A stretch of DNA of 36,109 nucleotides from a virus, in IMG/VR virus record IMGVR_UViG_3300025083_000004, positions 1-36,109 of that record; one strand, 5' to 3'. The translations under genes were made by a program, and so were the position numbers. Each line of letters begins with the position of its first letter. Positions within the stretch are counted from its first letter, which is position 1. The notes beneath the pieces were generated by a model that did not search any database, was not told where the DNA came from, and saw only the letters and a program-made list of their open reading frames with translations. Shown here piece after piece: positions 23,001 to 30,248 of the stretch.

Positions 23001-23069
23001 TTGACCATACGGGTACCCAATCATTGACCATACGTATACCCTTGTATTGACCATACGGGTACCCAATCA
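23001..23069. repeat. Three tandem 23-bp repeats, iteron-like
   Basis: Units at 23001-23023, 23024-23046 and 23047-23069 all begin TTGACCATACG and share TACCC at positions 14-18. Units one and three are identical and carry the palindrome GGGTACCC; unit two has GTATAC instead. The spacing is exact, with no gap. They lie between the primase-helicase operon and two winged-helix genes, so they are either origin iterons or a regulator's operators. Confidence 0.9.
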
Positions 23070-23198
23070 CTTTTGCTTTGGTTTATCTTTTTTAGGTTCT
23101 TTTTTCTCTTTTCTTTTACCAAATATCCTATCCCAATTATCCTCAAATACTTTTTTATCAATTTGTCTTGGTCGTTGATCACTACCTTTTCCATTCAT
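23067..23198 (-). CDS. Tiny basic protein after the primase-helicase (43 aa)
   Basis: The product begins MNGKGSDQRPRQIDKKVF and continues DNWDRIFGKRKEKKEPKK. This MxGKGs..R...(Y/F)(E/D)xNWDRIFGK pattern is one I associate with small conserved phage proteins of unknown role. TGAGGAG overlaps the helicase stop and gives a good ribosome site. The TGA stop falls in the last bases of the third 23-bp repeat. Confidence 0.75.
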   Translation of the reverse strand: MNGKGSDQRPRQIDKKVFEDNWDRIFGKRKEKKEPKKDKPKQK

Positions 23199-23211
23199 TA
23201 TTATTTACTCC

Positions 23212-25074
23212 TCAGTCCCATTCAAAAGACTTTTTATTTTCATCTAAAATTTCTAAAACTGCTCCCTTCCTAAAAAGAGTCTTAATGCTTGTGTCACATT
23301 TAAAGTTGCTCTTTACAACCGCACCCTTAACAACCTTCATTGGATCATAGTCTTCACCTTGCTCAAAACAAACCTTTTCAGCTTCATCTTTACCTGCATT
23401 GAAGACAACGATTCCTTGTCTGCTTCCATCAATTATGCTTGAAGCTCCCCTAATATTTTGTCTCATTTTGGTTAATGATTGGTCTTCTCCATCATTTAGT
23501 GCTTGTTTGCTCATATGGTGCATAGAAATACAGGTAACTCCAAGTTGTGCAGATATACCCGCAGTAAATGTTGACCACAATTGACCTGCTTCATTAGAAC
23601 TACTGATTGGCATTGATGATCCAATAAATGCCTGGATAGGATCAAAGATAACCAACTTCAAATTCTTTAAGGATTTTAATTCTTCAATCAATTCGTTTGC
23701 ACGTTGGGAAAGTTCATCATCTTTTAATAGTATTAATGGTTTACCACTGTCGGCAACTGTATAGATAAATACATCATACAAAGAATCAAATCGCCTACCC
23801 GTTTTATCTATCTCAGATATCCTTCTCCAAACTTCGCTGTGACTGTCTTCCGCAGAAATAATAAGTGCATCACCTCTGCCAAGAACTGTCTTACCTAACC
23901 AACTGCCACCATTGGCCACTTTCATAGCTAAATCAATACCAAGAAATGATTTACCAATACCACCTACACCTGCCAATACTGAATTAATGCCAAGAGGAAT
24001 TAAATCATCAACTAACCATTCAATAGGTGGCGGACTTCCAACCAAGTTACGAATTGCATAATTTCTTAAGCCGAAAGCATGTTCAGTTAATTCAGTTTTA
24101 ACTTGATCTAATCCTTTAGATAAATGCAGATCATTAAAATCACCTGTAATACTTGGTAGTCTGGAAACACAATTACTAACTGCATTAACTACCTCGTTAG
24201 CATTTTTCTCACCAATACCAGAGGTATCGTTATCAAGTGCAATAACAAACTTAGCACCCGTTACCTTACGCAACCTAACACTCGCTGTTAAACAGAAATT
24301 TGCAGAGAAGACCACCGCAACAGGTAATCCTGTAGCTTCAAATATAGAGCTTCCTGTAGCATATCCCTCGCATAAAATTAGGGTATCAAGAAAGGGCAAT
24401 TCAGTTGCTTCACAACCAATTAAAAATACATTGCCTTTAATCTCGCCACCACCGACAAACTTTTTACTGCCATCTGGAAAGATATATTGGAGGGACTTTA
24501 TATCGTTTACTAATATACCGTTATCACTTTTGGTGATAGAATGCACGGGAATCAATAGGTTTCCATTGATTGTTTTTAAACCATAGCTTTTAACCTTTTT
24601 ATCATTTAAATAATTATGATCCGTAACTTCATTCGCACTAGCAAACTTTTCTTTGGCATATATGGAAACCTCTTCTTGCTTCTTTGCCTTAGCTTCCTCT
24701 CGCCTTTTTTGACTTTCCTCCAACTTAGTCTGCATTAATCGTTTTTGTTCAGCAGACATTTCGTTAGGATTATAAGAAGTAAACTTCCACTCCTGGGATG
24801 TTCTCCAATTACCGTAAATGCAGACAAAGTTATTGTCTAATTGATTGTAGGCATAGTAACCAGATCGTTCATTTGATTTATCTGGTCTTGAATTTGCAGT
24901 TGCACTAACGCTAACTCTAACCAAATTGCCTGTAGTATCTAAAAAATCTACAAGCAACCCATTAGAACGCATCTCACTTATAAGATCACCATTAGATTTA
25001 CTGGTACTTGTAAAAGCAAAGTTCTTGTCTATTACTAAACCTTGCTCACCATAAAATTGTGTTAAATCAGTCAT
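23212..25074 (-). CDS. Primase-helicase, TOPRIM plus RepA-type ATPase (620 aa)
   Basis: Residues 1-100 form a primase-like N-terminal region with the IYGNWRTSQEW pattern. A charged linker follows at 105-140. The TOPRIM domain has LILCEGYATG (E236) and ALDNDTSG (D281, D283). The RepA-type hexameric helicase has Walker A GVGGIGKS at 369-376, AED at 408-410, Walker B LVIFDP at 474-479 and MHHMSK near 520. It would unwind DNA and synthesise primers. It lacks a CxxC zinc finger, which the 123-aa gene overlapping it upstream may supply. It is the main replication gene; no polymerase is present. Confidence 0.9.
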   Translation of the reverse strand: MTDLTQFYGEQGLVIDKNFAFTSTSKSNGDLISEMRSNGLLVDFLDTTGNLVRVSVSATANSRPDKSNERSGYYAYNQLDNNFVCIYGNWRTSQEWKFTSYNPNEMSAEQKRLMQTKLEESQKRREEAKAKKQEEVSIYAKEKFASANEVTDHNYLNDKKVKSYGLKTINGNLLIPVHSITKSDNGILVNDIKSLQYIFPDGSKKFVGGGEIKGNVFLIGCEATELPFLDTLILCEGYATGSSIFEATGLPVAVVFSANFCLTASVRLRKVTGAKFVIALDNDTSGIGEKNANEVVNAVSNCVSRLPSITGDFNDLHLSKGLDQVKTELTEHAFGLRNYAIRNLVGSPPPIEWLVDDLIPLGINSVLAGVGGIGKSFLGIDLAMKVANGGSWLGKTVLGRGDALIISAEDSHSEVWRRISEIDKTGRRFDSLYDVFIYTVADSGKPLILLKDDELSQRANELIEELKSLKNLKLVIFDPIQAFIGSSMPISSSNEAGQLWSTFTAGISAQLGVTCISMHHMSKQALNDGEDQSLTKMRQNIRGASSIIDGSRQGIVVFNAGKDEAEKVCFEQGEDYDPMKVVKGAVVKSNFKCDTSIKTLFRKGAVLEILDENKKSFEWD

Positions 25075-25438
25075 CAGCCTGTGCCTTAGAATTGTTTAAA
25101 TAGCTAGACACAAGCCTTCGGACAAAATTTATTCTGTCTTCCTTACTCCACTCATGCAGAACGTAAGATTTATTTTTTTTGGAAGCCTCTATGTATTTAG
25201 ATTTGCTTTCCGATAATGCGACAGATAACAACTCCTCGTTGATCTGTGCAAAGTTTTTGATATGCTCCATTTTCTTGTTTTCCCCGATAAGTTTAAGATG
25301 TTTGTAACTACAAGCTGCTTTAATCTTGCCATTACGAATATGAAGTAAAGGAGAAGCCAAGCCATGACAGTATGAACATAAGCTCGGCCTCCGATACATG
25401 AGATCATCTTGCTTAAAAAGGAAGGTCGTCTTCGTCAT
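25067..25438 (-). CDS. Candidate zinc-binding partner of the primase (123 aa)
   Basis: Residues 21-47 read C-x2-C-x18-C-x3-H (CSYCHG near residue 21, CSYKH near 43), which could be a zinc finger. The rest is helical and charged. The gene overlaps the SSB-like gene before it by 26 bases and the primase-helicase after it by 8 bases. An alternative start lies at 25402 (MYRRPSL), still before the cysteines. Since the primase lacks an N-terminal zinc domain, this may be that domain on a separate chain. The idea is an inference. Confidence 0.6.
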   Translation of the reverse strand: MTKTTFLFKQDDLMYRRPSLCSYCHGLASPLLHIRNGKIKAACSYKHLKLIGENKKMEHIKNFAQINEELLSVALSESKSKYIEASKKNKSYVLHEWSKEDRINFVRRLVSSYLNNSKAQADD

Positions 25439-25901
25439 CTACGCCACTTGGAAACATCTCTTCTTTTGGTAGTTCCTCTTTAGGATTTAAGTTGTTAGCA
25501 CTCGCTCCAACTGGCATCCAAGTCTTACCAAAGTTATCGTTTATTTCTAAGTAACCTTTCTCACCAACAATAAGTTCTGCTTCTACTTTTTTACCAAGTA
25601 GTTCATCAGTATTTTTCATTGATCCGACACCCATTGCATTGAGCATAAGAGACAATGATTGTCTTCCTATCTCAACAGGCTTTTCGTTATTGTGAGCCAT
25701 AGTGAAAGCATGATTGACAGATATGATTTCGCCTTCAACATCAAATAAAATCTTTAATGCTTTCCAACCATTCCTACCCTCAACCATATCTGAACCAGAA
25801 TACTTTAAATTGTATCTGCCAGGTTTCACTCTTGCTTGTTCACCACCAGAACTCTCAGCTCCAGCTTCAAACTTATCCATACCAAATTGTGTTAAATCCA
25901 T
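25413..25901 (-). CDS. SSB-like protein, DUF669 type (162 aa)
   Basis: The N-terminus MDLTQFGMDKFEAGAE leads to a single beta-rich domain (VKPGRYNLKYSGSDMVEGRN near residue 26), as in DUF669 proteins. The end is an acidic tail, VDDEDDLPF, like the C-terminal tip of bacterial SSB that recruits partners. It would coat single-stranded DNA. It lies two genes after a Sak4-like recombinase, a pairing typical of phage single-strand annealing or exchange. The ribosome site GGAGG is 8 bases upstream. Confidence 0.82.
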   Translation of the reverse strand: MDLTQFGMDKFEAGAESSGGEQARVKPGRYNLKYSGSDMVEGRNGWKALKILFDVEGEIISVNHAFTMAHNNEKPVEIGRQSLSLMLNAMGVGSMKNTDELLGKKVEAELIVGEKGYLEINDNFGKTWMPVGASANNLNPKEELPKEEMFPSGVDDEDDLPF

Positions 25902-25938
25902 GTTCGTTACCTCCGTAAAAAAATTTAACTATTAATGT

Positions 25939-26133
25939 TTAACCAGGATCATACTCTTCGTAATCACTGGCTCTATCAATCTCTTCTTTAAGGGCATCAA
26001 CAACATCAACTAAGACTCTGTTTGCACCTAACGGTAGAATATGATCATCATCACCGTTACTTTCGCTCACCTCTTCAACTAAAATTTTAGCTTTAGTTAA
26101 ATAGTAGATTGCTTTTTCTTGGTCAGTAATCAT
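25939..26133 (-). CDS. Small acidic protein of the recombination operon (64 aa)
   Basis: The product begins MITDQEKAIYYLTKAKILVE and is rich in Asp and Glu, with DRASDYEEYDPG at the end. It is probably helical. No family is recognised. Its start overlaps the stop of the Sak4-like gene as ATGA, and it precedes the SSB-like gene by 37 bases. It may modulate recombination or replication. Confidence 0.75.
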   Translation of the reverse strand: MITDQEKAIYYLTKAKILVEEVSESNGDDDHILPLGANRVLVDVVDALKEEIDRASDYEEYDPG

Positions 26134-26915
26134 TTCTTAGCGATTAGCTTTCCAATTTCAGCCCAAGTTTTCTCAGCTCTAACAATAAAGTCATCACCTT
26201 CATCAACCACTTGTATCTCTTCAGGTAAACCGTACCTGTTTTTAGCTACACATGCAGGTGACTCAGTAGTTACTAAGACTCTTCCAGACTGAACAGTTTT
26301 ACTTGTTAATCCTTTATTGCCTTGTACTTTTACCGTTCCCTTTTTGTAGTTTAAAAACAAACACATATCACTTGCTTCTAACACTAAGGCTGAAGCTGCT
26401 TTATGTAGCTTTAGTTCATGCCTGTCGTAAGACTCTGTGCTTGGATCGTGAAACGCTTTGATTTGGTTATGAGCTATCAACACTACTCGCATTTTCTTTT
26501 CGTTTCTTAATCTATTAACTAGATCAAGGACTTCTCTAAAATACTTAAGTGCCTCATTGTAGCCACGACCATAACCAAAACTTTCTATTGAAGGTTGCTT
26601 ATGTGCTTCGCAGGTCTTTTGATGTATCAATGGCTCTAACCAATCTAATGAATCAATAACCAATGTGTTGTATTCAAGTTCATCTGCATCAACAAGTGAT
26701 CTAAGATAACCAATAAAAGTATCGTAATCTTTTGCTAATGGAAAATGAGCTATATCCCTGTTGTTAGTAAGAATACCCAGTCCCTCTTCAGTTTGAATTA
26801 CGACTGGGTTTTTGCTACCAACAGCAAGTGTTGTTTTACCTAGACCAGAAGGGCCATAGATAATTGTTATTGACGCTTTAGCTTTACTTTTCTTTTGTAT
26901 TGCTGCTAACGACAT
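26130..26915 (-). CDS. Sak4-like RecA-fold ATPase, AAA_24 type (261 aa)
   Basis: Walker A GPSGLGKT is at residues 21-28 and Walker B TLVIDS near 84-89, with RVVLIAHNQIKAF as a sensor-like strand. Length and order match phage Sak4 recombinases (AAA_24), which promote strand annealing or exchange together with an SSB. The nearby DUF669 protein fits that partner. The gene overlaps the upstream 98-aa gene by one base. It is likely needed for recombination-linked replication. Confidence 0.88.
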   Translation of the reverse strand: MSLAAIQKKSKAKASITIIYGPSGLGKTTLAVGSKNPVVIQTEEGLGILTNNRDIAHFPLAKDYDTFIGYLRSLVDADELEYNTLVIDSLDWLEPLIHQKTCEAHKQPSIESFGYGRGYNEALKYFREVLDLVNRLRNEKKMRVVLIAHNQIKAFHDPSTESYDRHELKLHKAASALVLEASDMCLFLNYKKGTVKVQGNKGLTSKTVQSGRVLVTTESPACVAKNRYGLPEEIQVVDEGDDFIVRAEKTWAEIGKLIAKK

Positions 26916-27211
26916 TATTTACCTACCTTGTCAGCACCTTCAATTACAATTGGTTTCTTGTAAGGTGGTAAAACATCTTCTAGCTTTTCAATTGTATTAG
27001 CGATATTTCTTCTAACACTTTCCATGTGATGAACAGTTTTAGTTGCTAATTGAAACGCCTCTTCAAGTTGTTGTTGCGCTCCCAGGTCTTGACTAATCTG
27101 TTGAATTAAAGGTCTATTCAAATCAGTTAAGTCTTTTTCAAATATCTCTCTTGGGTTTCCATCTTTATCTTGGAAACTTAAAAGAGGTTGCTCTTTTTTA
27201 TTATCTACCAT
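26915..27211 (-). CDS. Helical protein before the Sak4-like gene (98 aa)
   Basis: The first part is polar (SFQDKDGNPREIFEKDL); the middle is a long amphipathic coiled coil of Gln, Glu and Leu (ISQDLGAQQQLEEAFQLA), and the end is basic. It is not recognised. A GGAGG site lies 9 bases upstream, overlapping the end of the exonuclease gene. It may be an accessory to the exonuclease or recombinase encoded on either side. Confidence 0.75.
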   Translation of the reverse strand: MVDNKKEQPLLSFQDKDGNPREIFEKDLTDLNRPLIQQISQDLGAQQQLEEAFQLATKTVHHMESVRRNIANTIEKLEDVLPPYKKPIVIEGADKVGK

Positions 27212-27213
27212 TA

Positions 27214-27948
27214 TTAATCCTCCTTTGGATTGTTATATGTTTCGCAAACTTCTTTGTGTGAACAGAATTTGCACCAATTACCAGCATTAAAGCTAGGCTC
27301 ATCACCCATTGCTTCATCACAAGCTGGTTTCAGAATATTCAAACCCCAATCTGCAAGATCGACAGCTTGAATATCCCAAGTTCTTATTTGCCCATCTTTA
27401 TGAAAGGCTCTTTTGTTTGGTTGTATGATTGTCATTTCAATCACAGTATCTTCGTTTCCCCATCTTGTCAGACAGGCTAGTGAGTAAGTCATTAACTGCT
27501 CATTCATCACTACATCTACAGGCCATGCACCAGACTTTAAATCTGCTACTACCATTCTATTACTCTCACCCAAGATGACTGCATCAGCAGTTCCCCATAG
27601 ATCATCACTAATCTCTGGAGCATTAACTTTTTCTTCTATTAATAATTTACCGTTAAGTTCTTCTGTGCGTTGATTAATATAATCAACATAGATTTCAGCT
27701 ATAGCAATATCATCTTTAGTAATGTCAAAACTAAAACCATCTACATCAACATTTCTACCAAGGTAGTAATCAGCTAATGTAATACCATCTAATCTATTTT
27801 TAAGTAGAGCTTCACACATTTCGTGAACCGCAGTACCTCTAGCCGCAGCTATACTTCCTCTTCGTTCCGCTACAGCATTTATCTTAGCTGAAGCAGGACA
27901 TCTTATAATTCTGTTTATGCTACTCGGTGATAATATCGCGTGTGCCAA
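27214..27948 (-). CDS. DUF2800 / Cas4-like RecB-family exonuclease (244 aa)
   Basis: The protein starts at TTG 27948 (GGAG 7 bases upstream) and reads MAHAILSPSSINRIIRCPAS. Its nuclease motifs are RGTAVHE at 38-44, TADAV (D122) and VADLK (D136, K138), and a Gln in EQLMTYSLA. Cysteines C17, C226, C229 and C235 could hold an iron-sulfur cluster, as in Cas4/AddB-type nucleases. It would resect DNA ends to feed the Sak4/SSB annealing system. It overlaps the upstream resolvase-like gene by 29 bases. Confidence 0.85.
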   Translation of the reverse strand: MAHAILSPSSINRIIRCPASAKINAVAERRGSIAAARGTAVHEMCEALLKNRLDGITLADYYLGRNVDVDGFSFDITKDDIAIAEIYVDYINQRTEELNGKLLIEEKVNAPEISDDLWGTADAVILGESNRMVVADLKSGAWPVDVVMNEQLMTYSLACLTRWGNEDTVIEMTIIQPNKRAFHKDGQIRTWDIQAVDLADWGLNILKPACDEAMGDEPSFNAGNWCKFCSHKEVCETYNNPKED

Positions 27949-28342
27949 TGTTGTACTCCTCTCTTGCTATTGCCGCCCAAAGTTCTGGGCTGATGATTGA
28001 TGCAATGTTTACATCTTCAACTGGAAAAAAATTTTTCTCGCTAGAATATGGACATGGTATTGCTACCTTCCAATCTGCTCTGTCTTGTCTAAACCAAAGA
28101 CATGGTAATAAATCCACTTTGTTTGCTTGTCTTACAGACTGATCCCACCAGTTTTTAATATCTGATTGTGTGATTGCTTTACGTCTTTTGACTTCTATTG
28201 CATAACCTGGCATTCCTAGTAGGTCGTGACCGCCACCAAAAGTCTGAGCATAATTAACTTCTAGCTCTATGCCTAAAAGTTCTTTAATTGCGTCAATAAC
28301 TTCGCGTTCACCTCTACGCCCTTTGTTTCGTGCGTTGACCAA
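27920..28342 (-). CDS. PD-(D/E)XK nuclease, Holliday-junction resolvase-like (140 aa)
   Basis: Conserved residues appear in order: E12 in RRGEREV, D40 in GGGHDLLG, and E50-x-K52 in AIEVKRRK. A Trp-rich helix (IKNWWDQSVRQA) follows. This is the layout of small archaeal-type or phage resolvases and related nucleases. It would resolve branched DNA before packaging or during recombination. It lies directly behind the excisionase-like gene and overlaps the exonuclease gene. Confidence 0.82.
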   Translation of the reverse strand: MVNARNKGRRGEREVIDAIKELLGIELEVNYAQTFGGGHDLLGMPGYAIEVKRRKAITQSDIKNWWDQSVRQANKVDLLPCLWFRQDRADWKVAIPCPYSSEKNFFPVEDVNIASIISPELWAAIAREEYNIGTRDIITE

Positions 28343-28343
28343 A

Positions 28344-28529
28344 CTACTCTCCAGATACGTCTGATTTATTTTCTATTTCTTCTATGTCGCTAAGACGATA
28401 TAAAACTTTACCACCAATCTTTTGATATGTTGGGCCAGTTCCTTTTGTTCTCCAGTTCTCTAATGTTCTAGGAGAACGTAACCATCTTTTTGCTAGTTCG
28501 TTCTGATCTAAAAATATTTTTTCTTCCAT
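28344..28529 (-). CDS. Excisionase-like HTH_17 protein (61 aa)
   Basis: The protein EEKIFLDQNELAKRWLRSPR, followed by TLENWRTKGTGPTYQKIGGK and VLYRLSDIEE, is a MerR-like HTH_17 domain typical of Xis proteins and small regulators. It is the first gene of the early operon and lies close to the integrase. It would direct integrase toward excision or regulate early transcription. The ribosome site is AGGTAA and a promoter candidate lies upstream. Confidence 0.82.
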   Translation of the reverse strand: MEEKIFLDQNELAKRWLRSPRTLENWRTKGTGPTYQKIGGKVLYRLSDIEEIENKSDVSGE

Positions 28530-28558
28530 GTTGTTACCTATTACTTCGTGATTATGTT

Positions 28559-28588
28559 ATTCTACTCTAAGTAAATTTAATAAAGCAA
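28559..28588 (-). promoter_or_regulatory. Candidate early promoter
   Basis: On the minus strand, TTGCTT (28588-28583) and TAGAAT (28564-28559) are 18 bases apart. The predicted start near 28552 gives a short leader to the excisionase-like gene. The -10 is a 5/6 match and the -35 is weak. Confidence 0.4.
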
Positions 28589-28601
28589 GTCACTGACAAG
28601 A

Positions 28602-28619
28602 AATAATAGAAATATTATT
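28602..28619. promoter_or_regulatory. Operator-like inverted repeat in the divergent region
   Basis: AATAATA and TATTATT form a perfect 7-bp inverted repeat around GAAA. It lies between the divergent excisionase-like and DUF3310 genes, upstream of the early promoter candidate. It could be a regulator site, but AT-rich DNA can give such pairs by chance. Confidence 0.4.
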
Positions 28620-28677
28620 CAGAAAAAATTTACAGAAAATTTATCAATAACATTTACGCATTAATAAGGAGGTAAAA

Positions 28678-28959
28678 ATGAGTATAGATAAAGTTACAAG
28701 AGAGGAGTGGGATAAATTGGAAGAATTAAAAAAAACCAACAAGGTAGATTTAGTTAACAAACCACCGCATTACCAAGGCAAGATAGAATGTATAGACCTG
28801 ATAAAAGATAGAGTTGGTTCTAATAACTTTCCAGCTTACTTAGAGGGTAACATCTGGAAATATTTATATAGACATAAGGATAAGGACAGCAACATCCAAT
28901 GCTTGGAGAAAGCACAATGGTATTTAAACGCTTTAATTAAACACTACGAAGAACTTTAA
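28678..28959 (+). CDS. DUF3310 protein (93 aa)
   Basis: After a charged N-terminus, residues 27-93 carry the DUF3310 signature: NKPPHYQGKIECIDLIK, then YLEGNIWKYLYRHKDK and CLEKAQWYLNALIKHYEEL. The family is widespread in phages and often mislabelled as a nucleotide kinase; its role is unknown. AAGGAGG lies 5 bases before ATG. It is transcribed away from the early operon, and its stop overlaps the integrase stop by three bases. Confidence 0.9.
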   Translation: MSIDKVTREEWDKLEELKKTNKVDLVNKPPHYQGKIECIDLIKDRVGSNNFPAYLEGNIWKYLYRHKDKDSNIQCLEKAQWYLNALIKHYEEL

Positions 28960-30047
28960 TTAGACATCATTATCTTCTGCATATAGTTACCAACATTTTG
29001 CATTTCTTCGGTGGCTATATGCTCTCTAGTCTTACGGTAACGCTCAGTAGCCTTAATGCTTTTATGTCCCATAAGAGTCTTCACATCTTCAATCTTCATT
29101 TGCTCACCTGCCATAGTACCAAAGTTATGTCTTAGATCGTGGAACGTCACATCTGGACATCCCGCAGCTTTTCTAATTTTGTTCCAAGTGTGGTAAGGAT
29201 ATTTAACACCAAGTATTGTTTCGCTGTTTCTATCGCAAGAGTTAATAATTGCCATAGCCTGATTGTTTAAATGTATTACTCTTGGCTTACCCTGGTAGTC
29301 TGTCTTATGTTCTTGCAAGACTAATTTATTACCATCAAGATCAGACCACTTAGCACCACCAATCTCGCTAACACATCTGCCACCAGTCAAGATACATAGC
29401 CTTATATACTTGATTGAATTTAAGTGTCGCTCGTGTGTTTGTGACTCTATTATATTGATCTGCTTATTTATTTCAGCGAACTCTTTATCTGTTAAAGGTC
29501 TATCACGTTGCATCTCAGGGTTCTTTTTAACGTACTTTGCAGGGTTATACTTAACTAAAGACAATCTAATGCTGTTCTCAAACACAGAACTAATCAATTG
29601 CACCACCCTATTAGCTTGATACTTAGCTCTCTTACTTACCGCAATATGTAGCTTAGTTATATCACCAGTCTCAACGCTCTCTAGTTTCATCTTACCTAAA
29701 GTATTCTTGACATCTCTATCCCACATACGTCTTGGCTCACCATCTATCTTGCCATCCTGCATCTCAACACACTTCTTGTTATTGTTAAACAAGTCTTCTA
29801 GCTTTAACTCAAACGCCTGGTTCAAGGTATAAGCATCAGCATCTATTCTTTTAGCTTCTAATGGATCAATACCTTGTGCTACTTCACCAAGTATCTTTTG
29901 TGCTTTGTTTCTTGCAACACCAATCAAGACATCTTTACTTGCTATCTTCATCTCTCTGGTCTTCTTGTTGTACCTATAATGTAGATAATAACCTGTCTTA
30001 TATATCTTTAATGCGCTCACTTGTTTATCAGTCTGGTATCTTGCCAT
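28956..30047 (-). CDS. int: Tyrosine integrase (363 aa)
   Basis: The catalytic residues are all visible: R224 in TGGRCVSEIGG, K248 in EHKTD, H303 and R306 in FHDLRH, H328 in LMGHKS, and nucleophile Y337 in TERYRKT. The N-terminus has an arm-binding-type region (GYYLHYRYNKKTREMKIA) and a central core-binding region. It would insert the phage at a tRNA gene. GAGGAG lies 8 bases before ATG, and a promoter with perfect TATAAT lies upstream. It converges on the DUF3310 gene with overlapping stops. Confidence 0.95.
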   Translation of the reverse strand: MARYQTDKQVSALKIYKTGYYLHYRYNKKTREMKIASKDVLIGVARNKAQKILGEVAQGIDPLEAKRIDADAYTLNQAFELKLEDLFNNNKKCVEMQDGKIDGEPRRMWDRDVKNTLGKMKLESVETGDITKLHIAVSKRAKYQANRVVQLISSVFENSIRLSLVKYNPAKYVKKNPEMQRDRPLTDKEFAEINKQINIIESQTHERHLNSIKYIRLCILTGGRCVSEIGGAKWSDLDGNKLVLQEHKTDYQGKPRVIHLNNQAMAIINSCDRNSETILGVKYPYHTWNKIRKAAGCPDVTFHDLRHNFGTMAGEQMKIEDVKTLMGHKSIKATERYRKTREHIATEEMQNVGNYMQKIMMSN

Positions 30048-30129
30048 GCTTTGCTCCTCGTTTATCCATCCGTGTTTTATCCGTCTTTTGACTGCGGATT
30101 GATGTGTATTTCTGTTACCTATTCAGTAG
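30048..30129 (-). other. Integrase leader with short repeated ATCC motifs
   Basis: The untranslated leader contains three related ATCC(A/G)T-type words (plus strand 30062-30083). They could be arm-type sites for integrase or excisionase. No convincing terminator or riboswitch is seen. Confidence 0.3.
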
Positions 30130-30159
30130 ATTATAAATTGAATCTTGTAAAGAAAACAA
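30130..30159 (-). promoter_or_regulatory. Integrase promoter
   Basis: On the minus strand a perfect TATAAT (30135-30130) lies 18 bases after TTGTTT (30159-30154). It sits between the attachment-site candidate and int, so int would keep its promoter after integration. Confidence 0.6.
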
Positions 30160-30207
30160 GGGTTTTTAGTAATAAAAAGTAATGATGTGAAATTGTGTGA
30201 TGGCTTT

Positions 30208-30243
30208 AAAACATAGTGCGCTACCAGGCTGCGCTACTCCCCG
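30208..30243 (-). other. Candidate attP core: 5' half of a tRNA-Pro
   Basis: Read on the minus strand from 30243, the bases follow a tRNA-Pro from position 1 to the anticodon loop: acceptor CGGGGAG, TA, D-stem GCGC, loop AGCCTGGTA, GCGC, A, then anticodon stem CTATG and TTT. After that the sequence diverges and no 3' half (no CATAG, T-arm or CCA) follows. This is therefore a truncated tRNA, as expected for an integrase crossover core. The 5' rather than the 3' half is unusual. Confidence 0.8.
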
Positions 30244-30248
30244 AACAG

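Noticed and set aside
23001-23069. CRISPR array
   Set aside because: The three units are directly adjacent with no spacers, and no cas genes other than a generic Cas4-like phage exonuclease are present.
30144-30160. Plus-strand terminator hairpin upstream of int
   Set aside because: The stem is only 5 bp, nothing is transcribed from that side, and the bases overlap the -35 of the int promoter.
30208-30243. A functional tRNA gene
   Set aside because: Only the 5' half is present; there is no matching anticodon stem strand, variable loop or T-arm after it.
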